Assembly (NCBI GenBank): GCA_964019415.1
Contig: OZ025869.1
Location: 3,094,094 to 3,158,093, forward strand
DNA: 64,000 bases
DNA from: Ianthella basta
Lineage: Eukaryota > Porifera > Demospongiae > Verongiida > Ianthellidae
Direction: 5' to 3'
The first letter of the stretch is position 1. The number at the start of each line of letters is the position of its first letter. A model generated the notes under the pieces. That model ran no database searches. It saw nothing but the letters and a program-made list of their open reading frames with translations, and was not told the DNA's origin. A program made the translations under genes and the position numbers. Shown here piece after piece: positions 25,279 through 36,832 of this stretch.

Positions 25279-25312
<34 letters not shown>
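25276..25312. repeat. (CA)n microsatellite of tandem unit 3
   Basis: A short CA tract, the smallest of the three units. Confidence 0.9.
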
Positions 25313-25314
<2 letters not shown>

Positions 25315-25499
25315 GCTCCCTCCTCCATCACAATACACATGTCTACAAGCACCATGCAAATATACACATGCTCACATGTCCACACATCACACGTCACATG
25401 CAAAGCCACACAGCTTTGTATGGAAATACAGTAGTGATGATGTATACTGCATTCCCATTAATGTTCACGCAATATTCAGGTCCACTCAAATGAAGTCTA

Positions 25500-27280
25500 T
25501 CAGACAGCACGGTAGTGCTGTTTGTGTAGGGATGGTGTTTTTTGTATGCTGTAATACAAACGGAAATTAGCGTTACTCCTGAACAGTAATAAGAATCGCC
25601 ACAAGAAACCGCCTACAAGGAAGGGAGGCTGTACAGTATATAGAGCTGACCTTACTTCCATGCGCGCGCACACCATTGTGAAGAAAGCGCCGACGCCTTT
25701 TCCCCGTGTTTCGTCGTTTTCTTCGTCGTCGTATTCTTCTTCTTCTCGGTCAACTGTAGCACACGAACGATAGGGAGTAAGAGAATAATTTACCCACATG
25801 GTTATACAGCGCTTTCGACGGGTAAGTGCCTTTGTAGGTTAGATGACTCCGCGAGCAAATTCATAAATGGAGGTTTACGGAACTTAGGGAGGCGTTCCTG
25901 GGAGAAAGACGCCATTTTATGTGACGTCACAACACGAATTGGCCACTGTTATTCGCCTAACCCTCCTTCAATTTTCATTCAAGACTTCTACAACGCGGTA
26001 AGATGACTGTTCCAAGATGAATATACGACAAGATTTGACCGGCGTTCGCCTGCGCGCCATTATTGGAGGTTATCCGCGGTTGTGCCATTTGACAGCCATG
26101 TTGTGCGGTCGCTTCCGGCCGGCTCTTCCACTTTCGGTTCCACTCCACAGCCTACATCAAGAGTGTAGGTATATGGTGCATCTCTCTTGTATGTAGGGGC
26201 CATACATCTAGACCACCTGTGGTGTGCACGTGGGTAGATGTATAAAGCCAGCATCCCTCCTGACAGTGAAAGAAACATTGGGTTTGTAGGAGCTGCTAGC
26301 TGATGAAGGCAGGCTGGACCTATGGACACGATTTCCTGGATCAAGTACTTGGGGGGGGGGGGAGCTGCAGCCTCTAACCCCCGTGTTCTGCCGTCCTATC
26401 CTGCATCACAACTAAGTATCAGCCTATCCAAACATAGGTAATTGTAATCATATCTTTGACCTACCTGCCACAGCCTACCCTAGGCTGCCTGCCCAGACAC
26501 AACCCACATTGTGCTACACACCCTGCCATGCATTCAGAGAAGGGCCCTTCGTTGCCACTGCTGTTTAGATGCCTTAAATGGTGACCAGCCCAAGTGTAAT
26601 TTGCATTCCATAAATAGTAGAGACACGTGTGTGTAAAAAAATAATGTTTCCTCCAGAAACAAGGGCAGATGTAGGGATGGTGCAGTGTGTACCTGCAAGG
26701 TATGGCAAAACTTGTGGATATTACTGACCTATCAACAGCAGAAAGCCGCATACACTACAAGGCCTTCATGTGAAGGAAAGATGGGAATCAACATAATTAT
26801 AGGCTTGTAGTGTACTATAACCACTATGCGAAAGGGAAACTATATATGAATAGTACGCTATTGATGCCAACGGAAATGTTGGACGATTCACAGTTTGAAG
26901 TGAATGGCTACAGAGTGAATTAGCACTATACAACGGACATCTGAATAGAACTACAACTAACTCACTTAAGCAAACAGGTGTCGTGGTGTACGCACAGTAC
27001 AAAAAGATGGATGTGAGTGCAGTAAATGAATTATGAACTGTGCTGATGGTCCTAAGAGCATTACTGGTATACATATAGCTTTGGCTAGGGAATTCCTGAT
27101 GTCATGGTTGTGCAAACTGCTGCATTAATTTTGACTTGATATGTGTATAATATGTGTATATGTGAGCCGCGAAATGAGAATGAAGGGTATGCACTTCCAC
27201 TATCAAGTTGCACTTTCAGAATGCCAGCATTCTGCAATCAAAGAAATGATATTGAGGGTCAATGGCATTTTCAGCATGTG
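25500..27280. other. Region without a supported gene
   Basis: The segment 25650-26120 is richer in CG than its surroundings and contains AAGACGCCATTTTATGTGAC-type sequence and a GTC-rich stretch. The minus strand there encodes an acidic run (DREEEEYDDEENDE) in a 99-codon frame with no recognisable domain. It could be a promoter and first exon, but no splice partner is evident. A run of 11 or more G lies near 26350. Confidence 0.4.
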
Positions 27281-27974
27281 TAAGCTAGGACTGGCTATTG
27301 ACTGCCAGACACAAGTGGGACCAACAGTCTGGATACAGTAGGCAAAAGATTCTAGTGAATTGAGAGACTGGAAAGAAGTATAATACAATTTTCCTCGGCC
27401 TTTGAATGATGGAGCTGGTAGGTTCAAATTGAGAGGCTTGTCAGTTCACCACACACAGTGAAATGACATCACATCTATCTTTCTACAAATCTCCTATACA
27501 GTATAATTGTGGAGGACATGGTTGCATAGGTCAGGGAATAAATTATACCACTTGGCTTCGCCTCACCGTATTCCCTTCCCTTTCCAATATAATTATATCC
27601 TCTTCCTTGCTACTGTATAAGAGATACATACACTATTATGTATACTATAATTAGTATGTATATTATGTATACTGGTAGGGGATGTATTGGTCACATATAT
27701 TCCACTTGGACTTTGGAAGGTTCATACTGTCCACCTTGACTGAGATATATCTCTATCTATTCCATACAACTCACTGAGGTGATTGTATTTCACTGATCAC
27801 TACTAATAACGGTACAGACTACATTTGAGCAAGTAGAATGACAATGTTAACTGAAGGAAGTCTATATACATTACTTGCTGCTCTTGGCTACACAAACAGT
27901 TCTACTGTCAGTAAAGATGCACTACTTAGGGCCTAATGAAGCCTACAGTAATTCTATTCAGCAGTTCACTCAGT

Positions 27975-29054
27975 TTAGTACACGTACAGTTCAAACAGCT
28001 CTAATCCCACATCCTCAGCACTTTGATCTTGACACAACCGCAATTCAATGTCAGCAGTAGATGGTGTTTCAATGGCTCTGTTAAACCATGGCAGGTTCGG
28101 AGGATCACAGCAGGTGTTATTGGTAGGACACCCTTCACCATCCCAGAGTGGGTCTTCAGTGAACCACCGGTGTGCAGCCAAACCAGCTCTATTACCTGAT
28201 TCGCAGTAGTAATGGTTCTGTACAAAGGATGGTGGCTGTGCACCGCTGACTGGAGCACAAGGACAGGTAATTCCCGAGCCAGGCCTGTCTGCATCACCAG
28301 ACTCAGCATTACCCACAGCATATGTCCACAAGTGGTGGCGAGGTGAGCCGTAAGTGATGGACAGGCCATCAACGTAAGGGCTGTCAATGTCTTTACCAAG
28401 GCCAGCATAGCCATAAAAGCCATCTGCAGTAGAGCGCTGGTATCCAATGGCTCGGCCACAGACCTGAGCATAGTTTATACCAAATGTAGTGTAGTTCACC
28501 GAGGAGCACCCAGCATCTCCTGCACGTGAGCATGACCGAGGGGAGGAAACAGTTTCCAGTGGAGAAGGGCAGGTCCCATCTGGGATTGTCATATCAAAGT
28601 GTGCCACTCTTGTCCAGCCTCCGGTAATGTTGCCACAGCGTGTTAGGTTCATTCCACAGTACATCATGACCAGCTCAGGAGGTGAGCTGCCCTTTGAGAT
28701 CCAGTAGTATCCAGAAGGGCTGTCTGGGTTGCAGGCATAGATTTCTTTGCATGAAGCGGCTGTTTTGACGGTTTGAGGACAATTGCCAGCCCTATTCGTT
28801 GAGGTGTCACCCAATCTGGCATCATTCAGTATGTCACTTGTCAGTCGCTCCCTTAACTCTTGGTATGCAGTGTACGATATCTCTGATGTCCCTGGAGGTC
28901 CTGCAGGTCCTGGAACACCGGGTGTGCCATCCTTCCCATCTTTGCCATCCCTGCCTGGGAGTCCTGGAATGCTGTGGCAGAGGTTCCCTGCAGAAGCAGC
29001 AGCTAGCTGAAGTAAGAGAAGGCTCACAGCCACAGTGAGAGGGGAAGAATTCAT
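27975..29054 (-). CDS. Secreted short collagen with FReD-like C-terminal domain (3)
   Basis: A 359-residue single-exon paralog. A signal peptide (to about residue 22) precedes NLCHSIPG and eight intact Gly-X-Y triplets (GLPGRDGKDGKDGTPGVPG). The linker TAYQELRERL leads to SCKEIYAC. Compared with genes 1 and 2, the module has insertions at YWISKGSSPPELVMMYC and after WTYA (a Gly/Asp-rich loop before CPCA). The C-terminus has WDGEGC, CCDPPNLPWFN and LFELYVY. It is the intact counterpart of the truncated gene at 7567-7872. Its collagen run keeps glycine at the position where that copy has glutamate. Secretion and trimerisation are inferred from family features. Confidence 0.85.
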   Translation of the reverse strand: MNSSPLTVAVSLLLLQLAAASAGNLCHSIPGLPGRDGKDGKDGTPGVPGPAGPPGTSEISYTAYQELRERLTSDILNDARLGDTSTNRAGNCPQTVKTAASCKEIYACNPDSPSGYYWISKGSSPPELVMMYCGMNLTRCGNITGGWTRVAHFDMTIPDGTCPSPLETVSSPRSCSRAGDAGCSSVNYTTFGINYAQVCGRAIGYQRSTADGFYGYAGLGKDIDSPYVDGLSITYGSPRHHLWTYAVGNAESGDADRPGSGITCPCAPVSGAQPPSFVQNHYYCESGNRAGLAAHRWFTEDPLWDGEGCPTNNTCCDPPNLPWFNRAIETPSTADIELRLCQDQSAEDVGLELFELYVY

Positions 29055-29101
29055 TACTGATCACCTGCTGGTAAGTGAACGTAACTCTTCCACTGTCATC
29101 C

Positions 29102-29111
29102 ATTTATAAGG
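29102..29111 (-). promoter_or_regulatory. TATA box, collagen gene 3
   Basis: The minus strand reads CCTTATAAAT, 48 bp upstream of the ATG, followed by GGATGACAGTGGAAGAG. Confidence 0.6.
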
Positions 29112-29769
29112 GATGAAGTATATGCATATATATATTATATGTCCTGCATTACCTGCATGTGTATTCCAATTGCTACATAAATTTAATACAATGTGCTAGG
29201 CACATGAACATAGTATATTACACCATATTTTACTATGCTAAGAAGTGTACATTACTAAATTATGCACAAGTCACAATAAGCCTCAGGAGAGGGCCACACT
29301 ACACTGTCTATAGATGTTGTGCTGAAAGAATCGGAAGTAACTTTTCCTTGTTACTACATCGCCATGCATGTAAAGGGAACTGAATAACACACTATTAGGT
29401 TAGATGTATTGTTATATTCAAAGCTGGTGAATAGGACCTAAATGACAATGACAACATAGTGTAAACGGGCTGAATAGAACTGCTACTAACTTACTTACTA
29501 ATGTGAAAACAGCTGTTGAGATGTACACACACAATGCCAGAATACGGAAATGCGGTACTCGTAAATGAATTACAAACTGTGCTGACTGTCAGGACAGCGT
29601 TGCAGGTATTGCTAGAAGGTGCTCATGTCATTTACATGCCCTCGTTGATGTAAGTGCATGTGACTTGCAATGTGATTGCTGTGTTGAATATATAGTGGAA
29701 GATGAACTGGCTCCTCCACAATCATGCACTAGTGAAAAGGCTCTCTGTCTATCTCAGCTGTACCATTCT

Positions 29770-29826
29770 ATTCAACAGTTCACAGATCAGTTTAGTACAC
29801 GTATATACAGTTCAAACTGTTCTACT
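29770..29826 (-). pseudogene. Relic of a collagen-gene 3' end
   Basis: The plus strand carries ATTCAACAGTTCAC, then CAGTTTAGTACACGTA and CAGTTCAAACTGTTCTAC. This matches the stop-codon region of the intact paralogs (for example 27957-28000), with a few small insertions. The upstream coding part is absent, so only about 55 bp of a lost copy remains. Confidence 0.6.
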
Positions 29827-30248
29827 ACAATGAATTATTCACATGATGAAATGTGCATGTCACATGCATATGATGAGAATTTGTATGACAGAAAGTGAAG
29901 TTGTGTGTGACACATGTCACAAGATGATGGACACTATACTATGCTATAGATGACAATGTGCATGTCAGATTGTTAAAGAATTCAAGATATGACAGTGCAA
30001 ATGTAAGACTGTGAGGATAGCTGCAGGGGAGTAGTGCTTGCAAGAAGACATTGGATGACATAAAGAAGATTTCTCTGCCCTACTTGTGCAGAAATGGCTG
30101 CCATGTGAAAAATGAGTTTGTGCCACTTTTGCTGGTCATGAGTACTCAATTTACCAGGACCTTGGAAGACCAATCAGATTGCTAGCATTCATTATTGCAT
30201 GATCAGTAATGTTCAGTGCTCCAGAAGTAGAAGATTTAGATACACAAC

Positions 30249-30321
30249 CCACACACACACTAACACACACAGAGAGACACCCACACCCACACCCACCCAC
30301 CTACCCACCCACCCACACACC

Positions 30322-30399
<78 letters not shown>
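30249..30399. repeat. CA/CCCA microsatellite
   Basis: A compound tract: CACAC and CCCACC repeats (to about 30325) followed by a pure CA run. Confidence 0.9.
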
Positions 30400-30400
<1 letters not shown>

Positions 30401-30549
30401 AATACATACGTATATAATTATACACACAGGTATACATACTCATGCACATGCTCATACAATTCATACTTAATTATCAAACATGGCCATGTGAGTATTTACT
30501 ATACAGTTTATATAGCATCAGTATACTGTATGTTAACATTATAATCATA

Positions 30550-31330
30550 ATACAACCATTCATATGAACATTTTTAACTGCTAAGAGATGTGAAGATGTG
30601 AGTGTGGTCAATGACAAAGGAAAATGTTAAGAGTTTCTGCTCTCCAAGAAAGCACACACAGTAGCTGCTCACCAGCATTGCTGCCAAAGGAAATGAAGAA
30701 CAATGTACACAATATGCACAAAGCACACATTCACAATGATAGAAACAGAAACCAAAACAAAATTGGGGACTACAATAGAATGCATGCATCAATGCTTAAT
30801 TTCGAAGTGATTAATGAACATGAAACTGAAGAAGTGCATGGTCATGCAAGAGGTCATGCAAGCTATACATATAGAAATGATCATTTCAGAGTGCCAAGTG
30901 GTACTGCAGGAAATCACACTATGCAATCAATGCATTCAACAGAGAAGGACAGGAATGATGTATTGTTGACCCTAGAAGGAAATACTTCATGAGCACACAA
31001 ACAACATGCATGCATCATGTGCACTGTGCAGCTATGGCGGTGGCATTATTACAATGCCCTCAGAAAATGTGTGTGTGTATATATACACACACAAAAGAGT
31101 GTGCTTTCAATGGGTGGCACTCTGACCCTAGGAATGTGACATCCATTGTTACTGCACAAACACATTCAATGCTAGAATGCATAAAGTGCAGTAGAATGCA
31201 TGTACAGTGGTATTTAGAATCCTACAGAGAACTCCTCAGGATCATTATACAAGCTATAATTGGTCAAACGTTCAAAGGTAAAAAAAACTTTTGTTTGAAT
31301 TCAGTGGATTATACAACTCCGTACAGTGCT
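30550..31330. other. Upstream region of the long collagen gene
   Basis: Open frames of about 122 codons here (30624-30992 and 30989-31357) have no recognisable domain and are rich in His, Asn and Thr. I do not support them as genes. No clear TATA box like that of the short collagens is seen; ATTATACAAGC (31245) and GGATTATACAAC (31307) are weak candidates. Confidence 0.4.
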
Positions 31331-31356
31331 TGGCAATGCATGGAACAAGAAACGTA

Positions 31357-32811
31357 ATGCTGGATATCATGTTGGATATCAAAGTTGTACTTTTACTGAG
31401 CTCAATCTTAGCCTGTTCCAGTGGATGGGAAACAGCAGGAAGCATTTGTAATGAAAGACCTGCTTTTCCAACTATTCCAGCACTGCCTGGTAAACCTGGC
31501 AAGAGAGGTGCCCCGGGTGAACCAGGACCCAAGGGTGAGGTGGGAGCTGATGGTAGAAATGGGTCAGATGGTACTCCAGGGCCAAAGGGACCAATTGGAC
31601 TGAAGGGTAACGCTGGACAGCCTGGCCTACAAGGACCTCAAGGGCCAAAAGGTGAAACAGGGTCAAACGGAATTCCTGGTCAACCAGGAAGAAATGGAAC
31701 TATAGGAGAACCAGGACCAATTGGCCTTCAAGGTGAACCTGGGGTGAAAGGAGACAGTGGAGAGCAAGGACCAATTGGCCCACAAGGACCAGTTGGGCCA
31801 AGAGGAGTATCAGGGATGAACGGTAGTGATGGCGAACGTGGACCAGTTGGACCAGTTGGGCTTCAAGGACCAGTCGGACCTCAGGGGCCGCCTGGTATAC
31901 CAGGATTAGACGGTGCTACAGGTCCACCTGGTACAGTACCTAACACTGTGATTGAGCAGGTGAGGGGAGACATTCTAGAGCAAGTAAGGAAAATGTTTGT
32001 CTGCAATGCCCAGAACTCTGAACAGAATCCCGCAACTTCCTGCAAGGAAATACATGATTGTGACCCCACATCTCCATCTGGGTACTACTGGATCAACACT
32101 ACCACAGGACCAGTGCAAGTCTACTGCCTAATGGAAACCAACAACTGTGGTGACATCACTGGGGGATGGATGAGGGCAGCTTACGTTAATATGACTAATG
32201 CCATCAATACATGTCCTGAGGGGTTGACCTACACTGTCATCAGCTCCACACGTATGTGCACTCGTTCGCATTCTAACTCGATGAGCTGCTCTTCAGTCAC
32301 CTTCCCAACACAAGGGGTACCCTACACTAAGGTCTGTGGGAGAGCCAGAGGATACCAGTACTATTTAACACCTGCTTTCTATAACTACTGGTTGGGTGGT
32401 CACAATACACTTGAGAGCTCATATGTATCAGGTCTCTCTCTGACATATGGCACTCCTCGAAGCCACATCTGGACCTTTGCAGTGGCATATTCAAAAGACT
32501 ACAATTATGACAATACCAAATGTCCCTGTGCCCCTACTCCCAGTCAAGGTACACCACATTTTGTAGGAGAGAACTACTTCTGTGAGTCAGGTAACGCCGG
32601 ACCATACGAACGCCAGTGGTACCTTGACGACCCACTGTGGGACTCACAGGGGTGTGCAAGTGGGAGCACTTGTTGTAATCGCGGTGGACCATGGTTTGTC
32701 TCATCACTGAGCCAGGAAGTGAGTGATGACATTGACATGAGGATGTGTTCTCGTAACTACATCGGTGCAGAAAATATTGGAGTGGAGCAGCTTGAAATAT
32801 TCATCTACTGA
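31357..32811 (+). CDS. Long collagen with FReD-like C-terminal domain, opposite strand
   Basis: A 484-residue single-exon protein. I place the start at MLDIMLDIKVV, just before a signal-peptide core (VVLLLSSILACSSG). In-frame ATGs at 31291, 31336 and 31369 are alternatives, the last being equally good. About 49 uninterrupted Gly-X-Y triplets follow (GKPGKRGAPG to GATGPPGT), about six times as many as in the neighbours, with a KGD motif inside. A short helix-prone linker leads to SCKEIHDCDPTSPSGYYWI and the same C-terminal module: GGWMRAAYVNM, VCGRARGYQYY, YFCESGN, DPLWDSQGC, TCCNRGGPWF and a terminal EQLEIFIY. It is a divergent paralog that probably represents the ancestral longer form; that direction is inference. 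A rod-forming extracellular matrix protein is the likely role. Confidence 0.85.
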   Translation: MLDIMLDIKVVLLLSSILACSSGWETAGSICNERPAFPTIPALPGKPGKRGAPGEPGPKGEVGADGRNGSDGTPGPKGPIGLKGNAGQPGLQGPQGPKGETGSNGIPGQPGRNGTIGEPGPIGLQGEPGVKGDSGEQGPIGPQGPVGPRGVSGMNGSDGERGPVGPVGLQGPVGPQGPPGIPGLDGATGPPGTVPNTVIEQVRGDILEQVRKMFVCNAQNSEQNPATSCKEIHDCDPTSPSGYYWINTTTGPVQVYCLMETNNCGDITGGWMRAAYVNMTNAINTCPEGLTYTVISSTRMCTRSHSNSMSCSSVTFPTQGVPYTKVCGRARGYQYYLTPAFYNYWLGGHNTLESSYVSGLSLTYGTPRSHIWTFAVAYSKDYNYDNTKCPCAPTPSQGTPHFVGENYFCESGNAGPYERQWYLDDPLWDSQGCASGSTCCNRGGPWFVSSLSQEVSDDIDMRMCSRNYIGAENIGVEQLEIFIY

Positions 32812-32819
32812 AGACTATA

Positions 32820-34370
32820 TATAGGAGTGTTAAAGTGAAAGTGGTAGCACATTAACAATTTAGCAGTACAGCTTTCAGAATATGTTAACTTGTATTTTCA
32901 CTGTCATCAACATAACATAATTATATAGCCAAGGTCAAAAGATGCCAGACAAATTTGAGTAGCTGTCATTGTTAATTTACACCTGTCCACTTTCATTGTT
33001 ATGTCCTTAAATTTACCTTAATGCGTAAGCCTACAAAATTTGATGGTAAGTATATATTATTTTGTGAAGTTCAGGATTTGGTGGAACTAAATGTAACAAA
33101 TTACAAGTGAATAGAAAATTCCAGCCAGATTAATACAAGGTAGTAGTCAATTGAAATTATGTATGCATAGCGATTGGAGCTGAGCTACGCATCATTGCTC
33201 ATAGCTAATAGCTTCAACCATTACAGCATTGAATCTATACAATGTACCAAGGAGTGCTAAATGCACAGTGTTGTGTTGTAAAAGACACGTGGGCAATCAG
33301 TACTTGGTATGCAAGATAGATATATCACACTCTACTTCACTATACAATGGTCTGTTTGCGAGATCATTCACAGAGTATACTACATCTGTACTTAGATGTG
33401 GTGTGAGTACATGTATAAAATATATACATAGTACATGGCATTACTGCATATATACATACACAGCTGCACCATCCACCAGCTGTACATTCCACATGCCATA
33501 TATGGTAGAGGGCATCATTACAGATATTGCATGTAGCTAAAGCAATACATTGTGCTGTACGTCCATCCATTCACATTAAAGGATTCAGTATAGACACTGT
33601 GCATGATCATGAGCAACATAATGTAGCTCGACACAATAGAATACTGTATAATATGATTGCCAGGCACAAAGAAAGAAAGCCGTTCCAATTTAAGCAGTGC
33701 TCGGTGTGGGCATAGACACAGACATACACAATTGTATGTACTAGTGTGCACACTGCTAGAGTTCCTTACCCATGTAATCATATAGCCGCGGGAGGAGACA
33801 TATACAAGCACTGACCCAAATACATAATTCTAATGAATTGGTTGCTAGAGAAGTTATAGGAGCGAGACTGTTCATCAAAGGTGCCAGACAGTCCCTTACT
33901 CCATCATATACATGCACTCCAGGTGGTCTAGCTATATACACAGATTAACACAGCAAAACACAGTGTCTGACAAAGGTTTACAAACACACATGGACAAATA
34001 ACATGCTCCCATCTAAGAAGACAGACTGCTGAGGATTTTATCATAAATAGTACATATTACAGTACTGGAACTAACTGTACAATAGTTCTATTGCTGCCAT
34101 AGCAGTAGCACAAACATATACGTATATACAAATAGCCAACAAGGCTTGGCATGCAGGACATACAGTGCTGCATATACGTACAGTCGTGATCATCCATGCC
34201 GCGCATGATGTCATGCTTGTGAACTTGAAACCCATTAGTACACGTACGGCCAGCTTCTATTGTTAGGGAACACAGGTGCAACTGGATCTGTATTAGACAG
34301 TGGTGTATTGGTGATGTTCCTAATGCTTTTTGAAGTACAGAAAGTTGCATAATGTACTTCCTGCCTTAAG
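32820..34370. other. Intergenic, no supported feature
   Basis: AT-rich sequence between the plus-strand collagen and gene 4. I see no domain-bearing frame, long repeat or transposon terminus. Confidence 0.5.
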
Positions 34371-34578
34371 CAGGTCAGGCAACTCACAGAGGTGAGCGTA
34401 TTTCACTGATACTAATAACAGTACAGACTACATTTGAGCAAGTAGAATGACAATGCTAACTGAATAAAGTCTACATTACTTGCTGCTCTTGGCTACACAA
34501 ACAGTTCTATTGTCAGTAAATGAAGATGCACTACTTGGGGCCTAATGAAGCCTAAATCTATTCAGCAGTTCACTCGGT

Positions 34579-35730
34579 TTAGTACACATATAGTTCAAAC
34601 AGCTCCACTGACACATCTTCATTTGAAGTATTCTCATCTCTGCATACACGCAATTCAATATCAGCAGTAGATGGCGGATCGATTGCTCTGTTAAACCATG
34701 GCAGGTTTGGAGGGTCACAGCAGGTGTAGCCAGCAGGACATCCTTCACCGTTCCAGAGTGGGTCATCAGTACCCCACTGACCACGCATAGAACCTAAACT
34801 AGATGAGTCACAGTAGTAATGGTCCTGTACAAATGATGGTATCGGCTCTCCACAGGGGCAAGTGTTTGAAGGTCGACCTTGTAAAGTGTGTATAGTTGCA
34901 TACGTCCACAAGTGGAGACGAGGTGAACTGTTGTAAGTGATGGAGAGGCCATCGACATATGGGGAATCAATATCTTTGTTGGAACCAAAGAACCCGTCTG
35001 TAGTGTACTGCTGGTATCCAATGGCTCGGCCACAGACATGGGTGTAAGGGATACCAGACGTAGAGTAGTACACCGAGGAACATCCAGCATCTCCTGCACG
35101 TGAGCATGACCGAGGAGAGGTGACAGTTTCCAATGGAGAAGGGCAGGTCCCATTTGGGCTTGTCATGTCAATGTGAGCAACTCTTGTCCAGCCTCCGGTA
35201 TTATCACCGCAGTATGTTAGGTTCATGGCACAGTACATCAGATCAGATGTTGAGCCATTCCTTGAGTAGAATCCAGAAGGGCTGTTTGGGCTGCAGTCAT
35301 AGATTTCCTTGCACGATGAAGCAGTTCTGAGAACTTCAGCACAAGGGCTGTCCACACGTGACATTGCCAATTCTGTCAGATTTTGCTGCAGGTCTTCAAC
35401 AATGCTACTAAGGTAGCTCACATTTAATTTCAAGGCCTGAACTTCTGCCTCAAGTTCACTCACAAGTACATCCGTGGCCATAGATACTCCCATTCTACTA
35501 CCATTCAGTATATCATCTCTCAGTGTCTCCCTTAACTCTTGGTAGGCAGTGTACGATATCTCTGATGTCCCTGGAGGTCCTGCAGGTCCTGGAACACCGG
35601 GTGTGCCATCCTTCCCATCTCTGCCATCCCTGCCTGGGAGTCCTGGAATACTCTGGCAGATATTCCCTGCAGCAGCAGCTAGCTGAAGCAGGAGAAGGCT
35701 CACAGCCACAGTGAGGGGGGAGAGATGCAT
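34579..35730 (-). CDS. Secreted short collagen with coiled coil and FReD-like domain (4)
   Basis: A 383-residue single-exon paralog. A signal peptide (to about residue 22) and eight Gly-X-Y triplets (residues 30-55) are as in the other copies. An additional segment at about residues 86-122 (SELEAEVQALKLNVSYLSSI and following) has leucine or valine at heptad spacing and should form a coiled coil, a natural trimerisation element next to a collagen helix. The FReD-like module starts at SCKEIYDC near residue 139, with YSRNGSTSDLMYC and GGWTRVAHIDM. The segment before PSFVQDHYYC is shortened (CPCGEPI), and WDGEGC has become WNGEGC. It ends CCDPPNLPWFN and LFELYVY. Shares the coiled coil only with gene 5. 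Confidence 0.85.
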   Translation of the reverse strand: MHLSPLTVAVSLLLLQLAAAAGNICQSIPGLPGRDGRDGKDGTPGVPGPAGPPGTSEISYTAYQELRETLRDDILNGSRMGVSMATDVLVSELEAEVQALKLNVSYLSSIVEDLQQNLTELAMSRVDSPCAEVLRTASSCKEIYDCSPNSPSGFYSRNGSTSDLMYCAMNLTYCGDNTGGWTRVAHIDMTSPNGTCPSPLETVTSPRSCSRAGDAGCSSVYYSTSGIPYTHVCGRAIGYQQYTTDGFFGSNKDIDSPYVDGLSITYNSSPRLHLWTYATIHTLQGRPSNTCPCGEPIPSFVQDHYYCDSSSLGSMRGQWGTDDPLWNGEGCPAGYTCCDPPNLPWFNRAIDPPSTADIELRVCRDENTSNEDVSVELFELYVY

Positions 35731-35782
35731 TGTTGGTCACTTGCTGGTAAGTCTATAGAATGATACAGCTCTACTACTGTCA

Positions 35783-35793
35783 CCCTTTATAGG
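35783..35793 (-). promoter_or_regulatory. TATA box, collagen gene 4
   Basis: The minus strand reads CCTATAAAGGG, 53 bp upstream of the ATG, followed by TGACAGTAGTAGAGCTG. Confidence 0.65.
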
Positions 35794-35898
35794 AATGTAT
35801 GAATGCATTGGACTAATATTGATATAATACATAATTATACCAAATACCATACAGTACTTCCACTTTAAGAAAGGTTTACAACTTCTATCGCTTCCATG

Positions 35899-36045
35899 TG
35901 GTCAATCAACACTTGCATGGAATGCATGATAGTCAATCAACACTTGCATGGAATGCATGATATATCACATGGAATGCATGATAGTCAATCAACACTTGCA
36001 TGGAATGCATGATAGTCAATCAACACTTGCATGGAATGCATGATA
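35899..36045. repeat. 31-bp minisatellite
   Basis: Four full copies of a 31-bp unit containing GTCAATCAACACTTGCATGG and AATGCATGA, plus one shortened copy in the middle (after TATATCACATGG). Confidence 0.85.
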
Positions 36046-36832
36046 TCACAGTACACTGCCTCCACAAAGGTCAGTGTGTAAGAGCTAGTTCACAGACTCA
36101 CATCTCCTATGACATGAAGAGTACTGATCACTGCATGCATACATAAAAACTGCAGCATACGCTGAATATCCTTCCAGTCACACCAGACAACTGAAAAGCA
36201 TTGTAATTCTGTGCGAGTGTGTACTGTATATACATTGGTAACTACCAGCCTGTATGTGTGGTGTGTTATTATGTATGCAGAGTATATATGAAGGTGGAGT
36301 TCTTTGCCGAATTGCTGACACCCAACTTTACATGTCAGTGAGCTACAGCAGTTGCTAACATTGTCAAGTGTACATTAATAGATTAATGAATTTGGTCCAC
36401 CTTTCATACGTGCAAACATCACAGAAAGACAGCACATTGGGACACACACACAGATGTATACGTAGATACCAGTGCTTACACAAATCAGCAAAGGTACCTC
36501 ATCCACGTGGGTGCGTAGTCGGGAAAGACATGTACCAAGCAGGGCCAAGTGCTAGCACGCACATGTACTTAGCAAAACCTTAAAAAGAACACGAGGACAA
36601 CTGAATGCTTGCAATGCATTATAATGACACCCTGTGTAACAACAATAACCTTCATTCTACACAGCTCTGCAACAGCACAGAATGCGTGTGTGCACATACA
36701 GTACATACTTAGCAAACTCCTCATCTGTGGCAGCCTACATGAGACAGCTGCAGTCTAGCTACAATACATCCATTGGAACAAACTTCTAACACAAACACAC
36801 GAACTGGCTGTTTGTGCCTTCAACTGCATATC

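Larger units (their letters stand above)
27288..29770. repeat. Second segmental duplication, copy B
   Basis: This is the counterpart of 7166-8610, retaining the full collagen gene at 27975-29054. Similarity ends near the relic collagen 3' end at 29770. Confidence 0.8.

Noticed and set aside
28783..29010. Plus-strand frames with PSFPSLPSLPGSPG opposite each collagen gene
   Set aside because: They are antisense shadows of the Gly-X-Y coding run, repeated at every paralog.
30624..31357. Two 122-codon frames upstream of the long collagen
   Set aside because: Composition is low-complexity and no family features are seen. They overlap the likely promoter region.
35899..36045. A CRISPR-like array
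   Set aside because: Units are adjacent with no unique spacers, and the setting is eukaryotic; it is a minisatellite.
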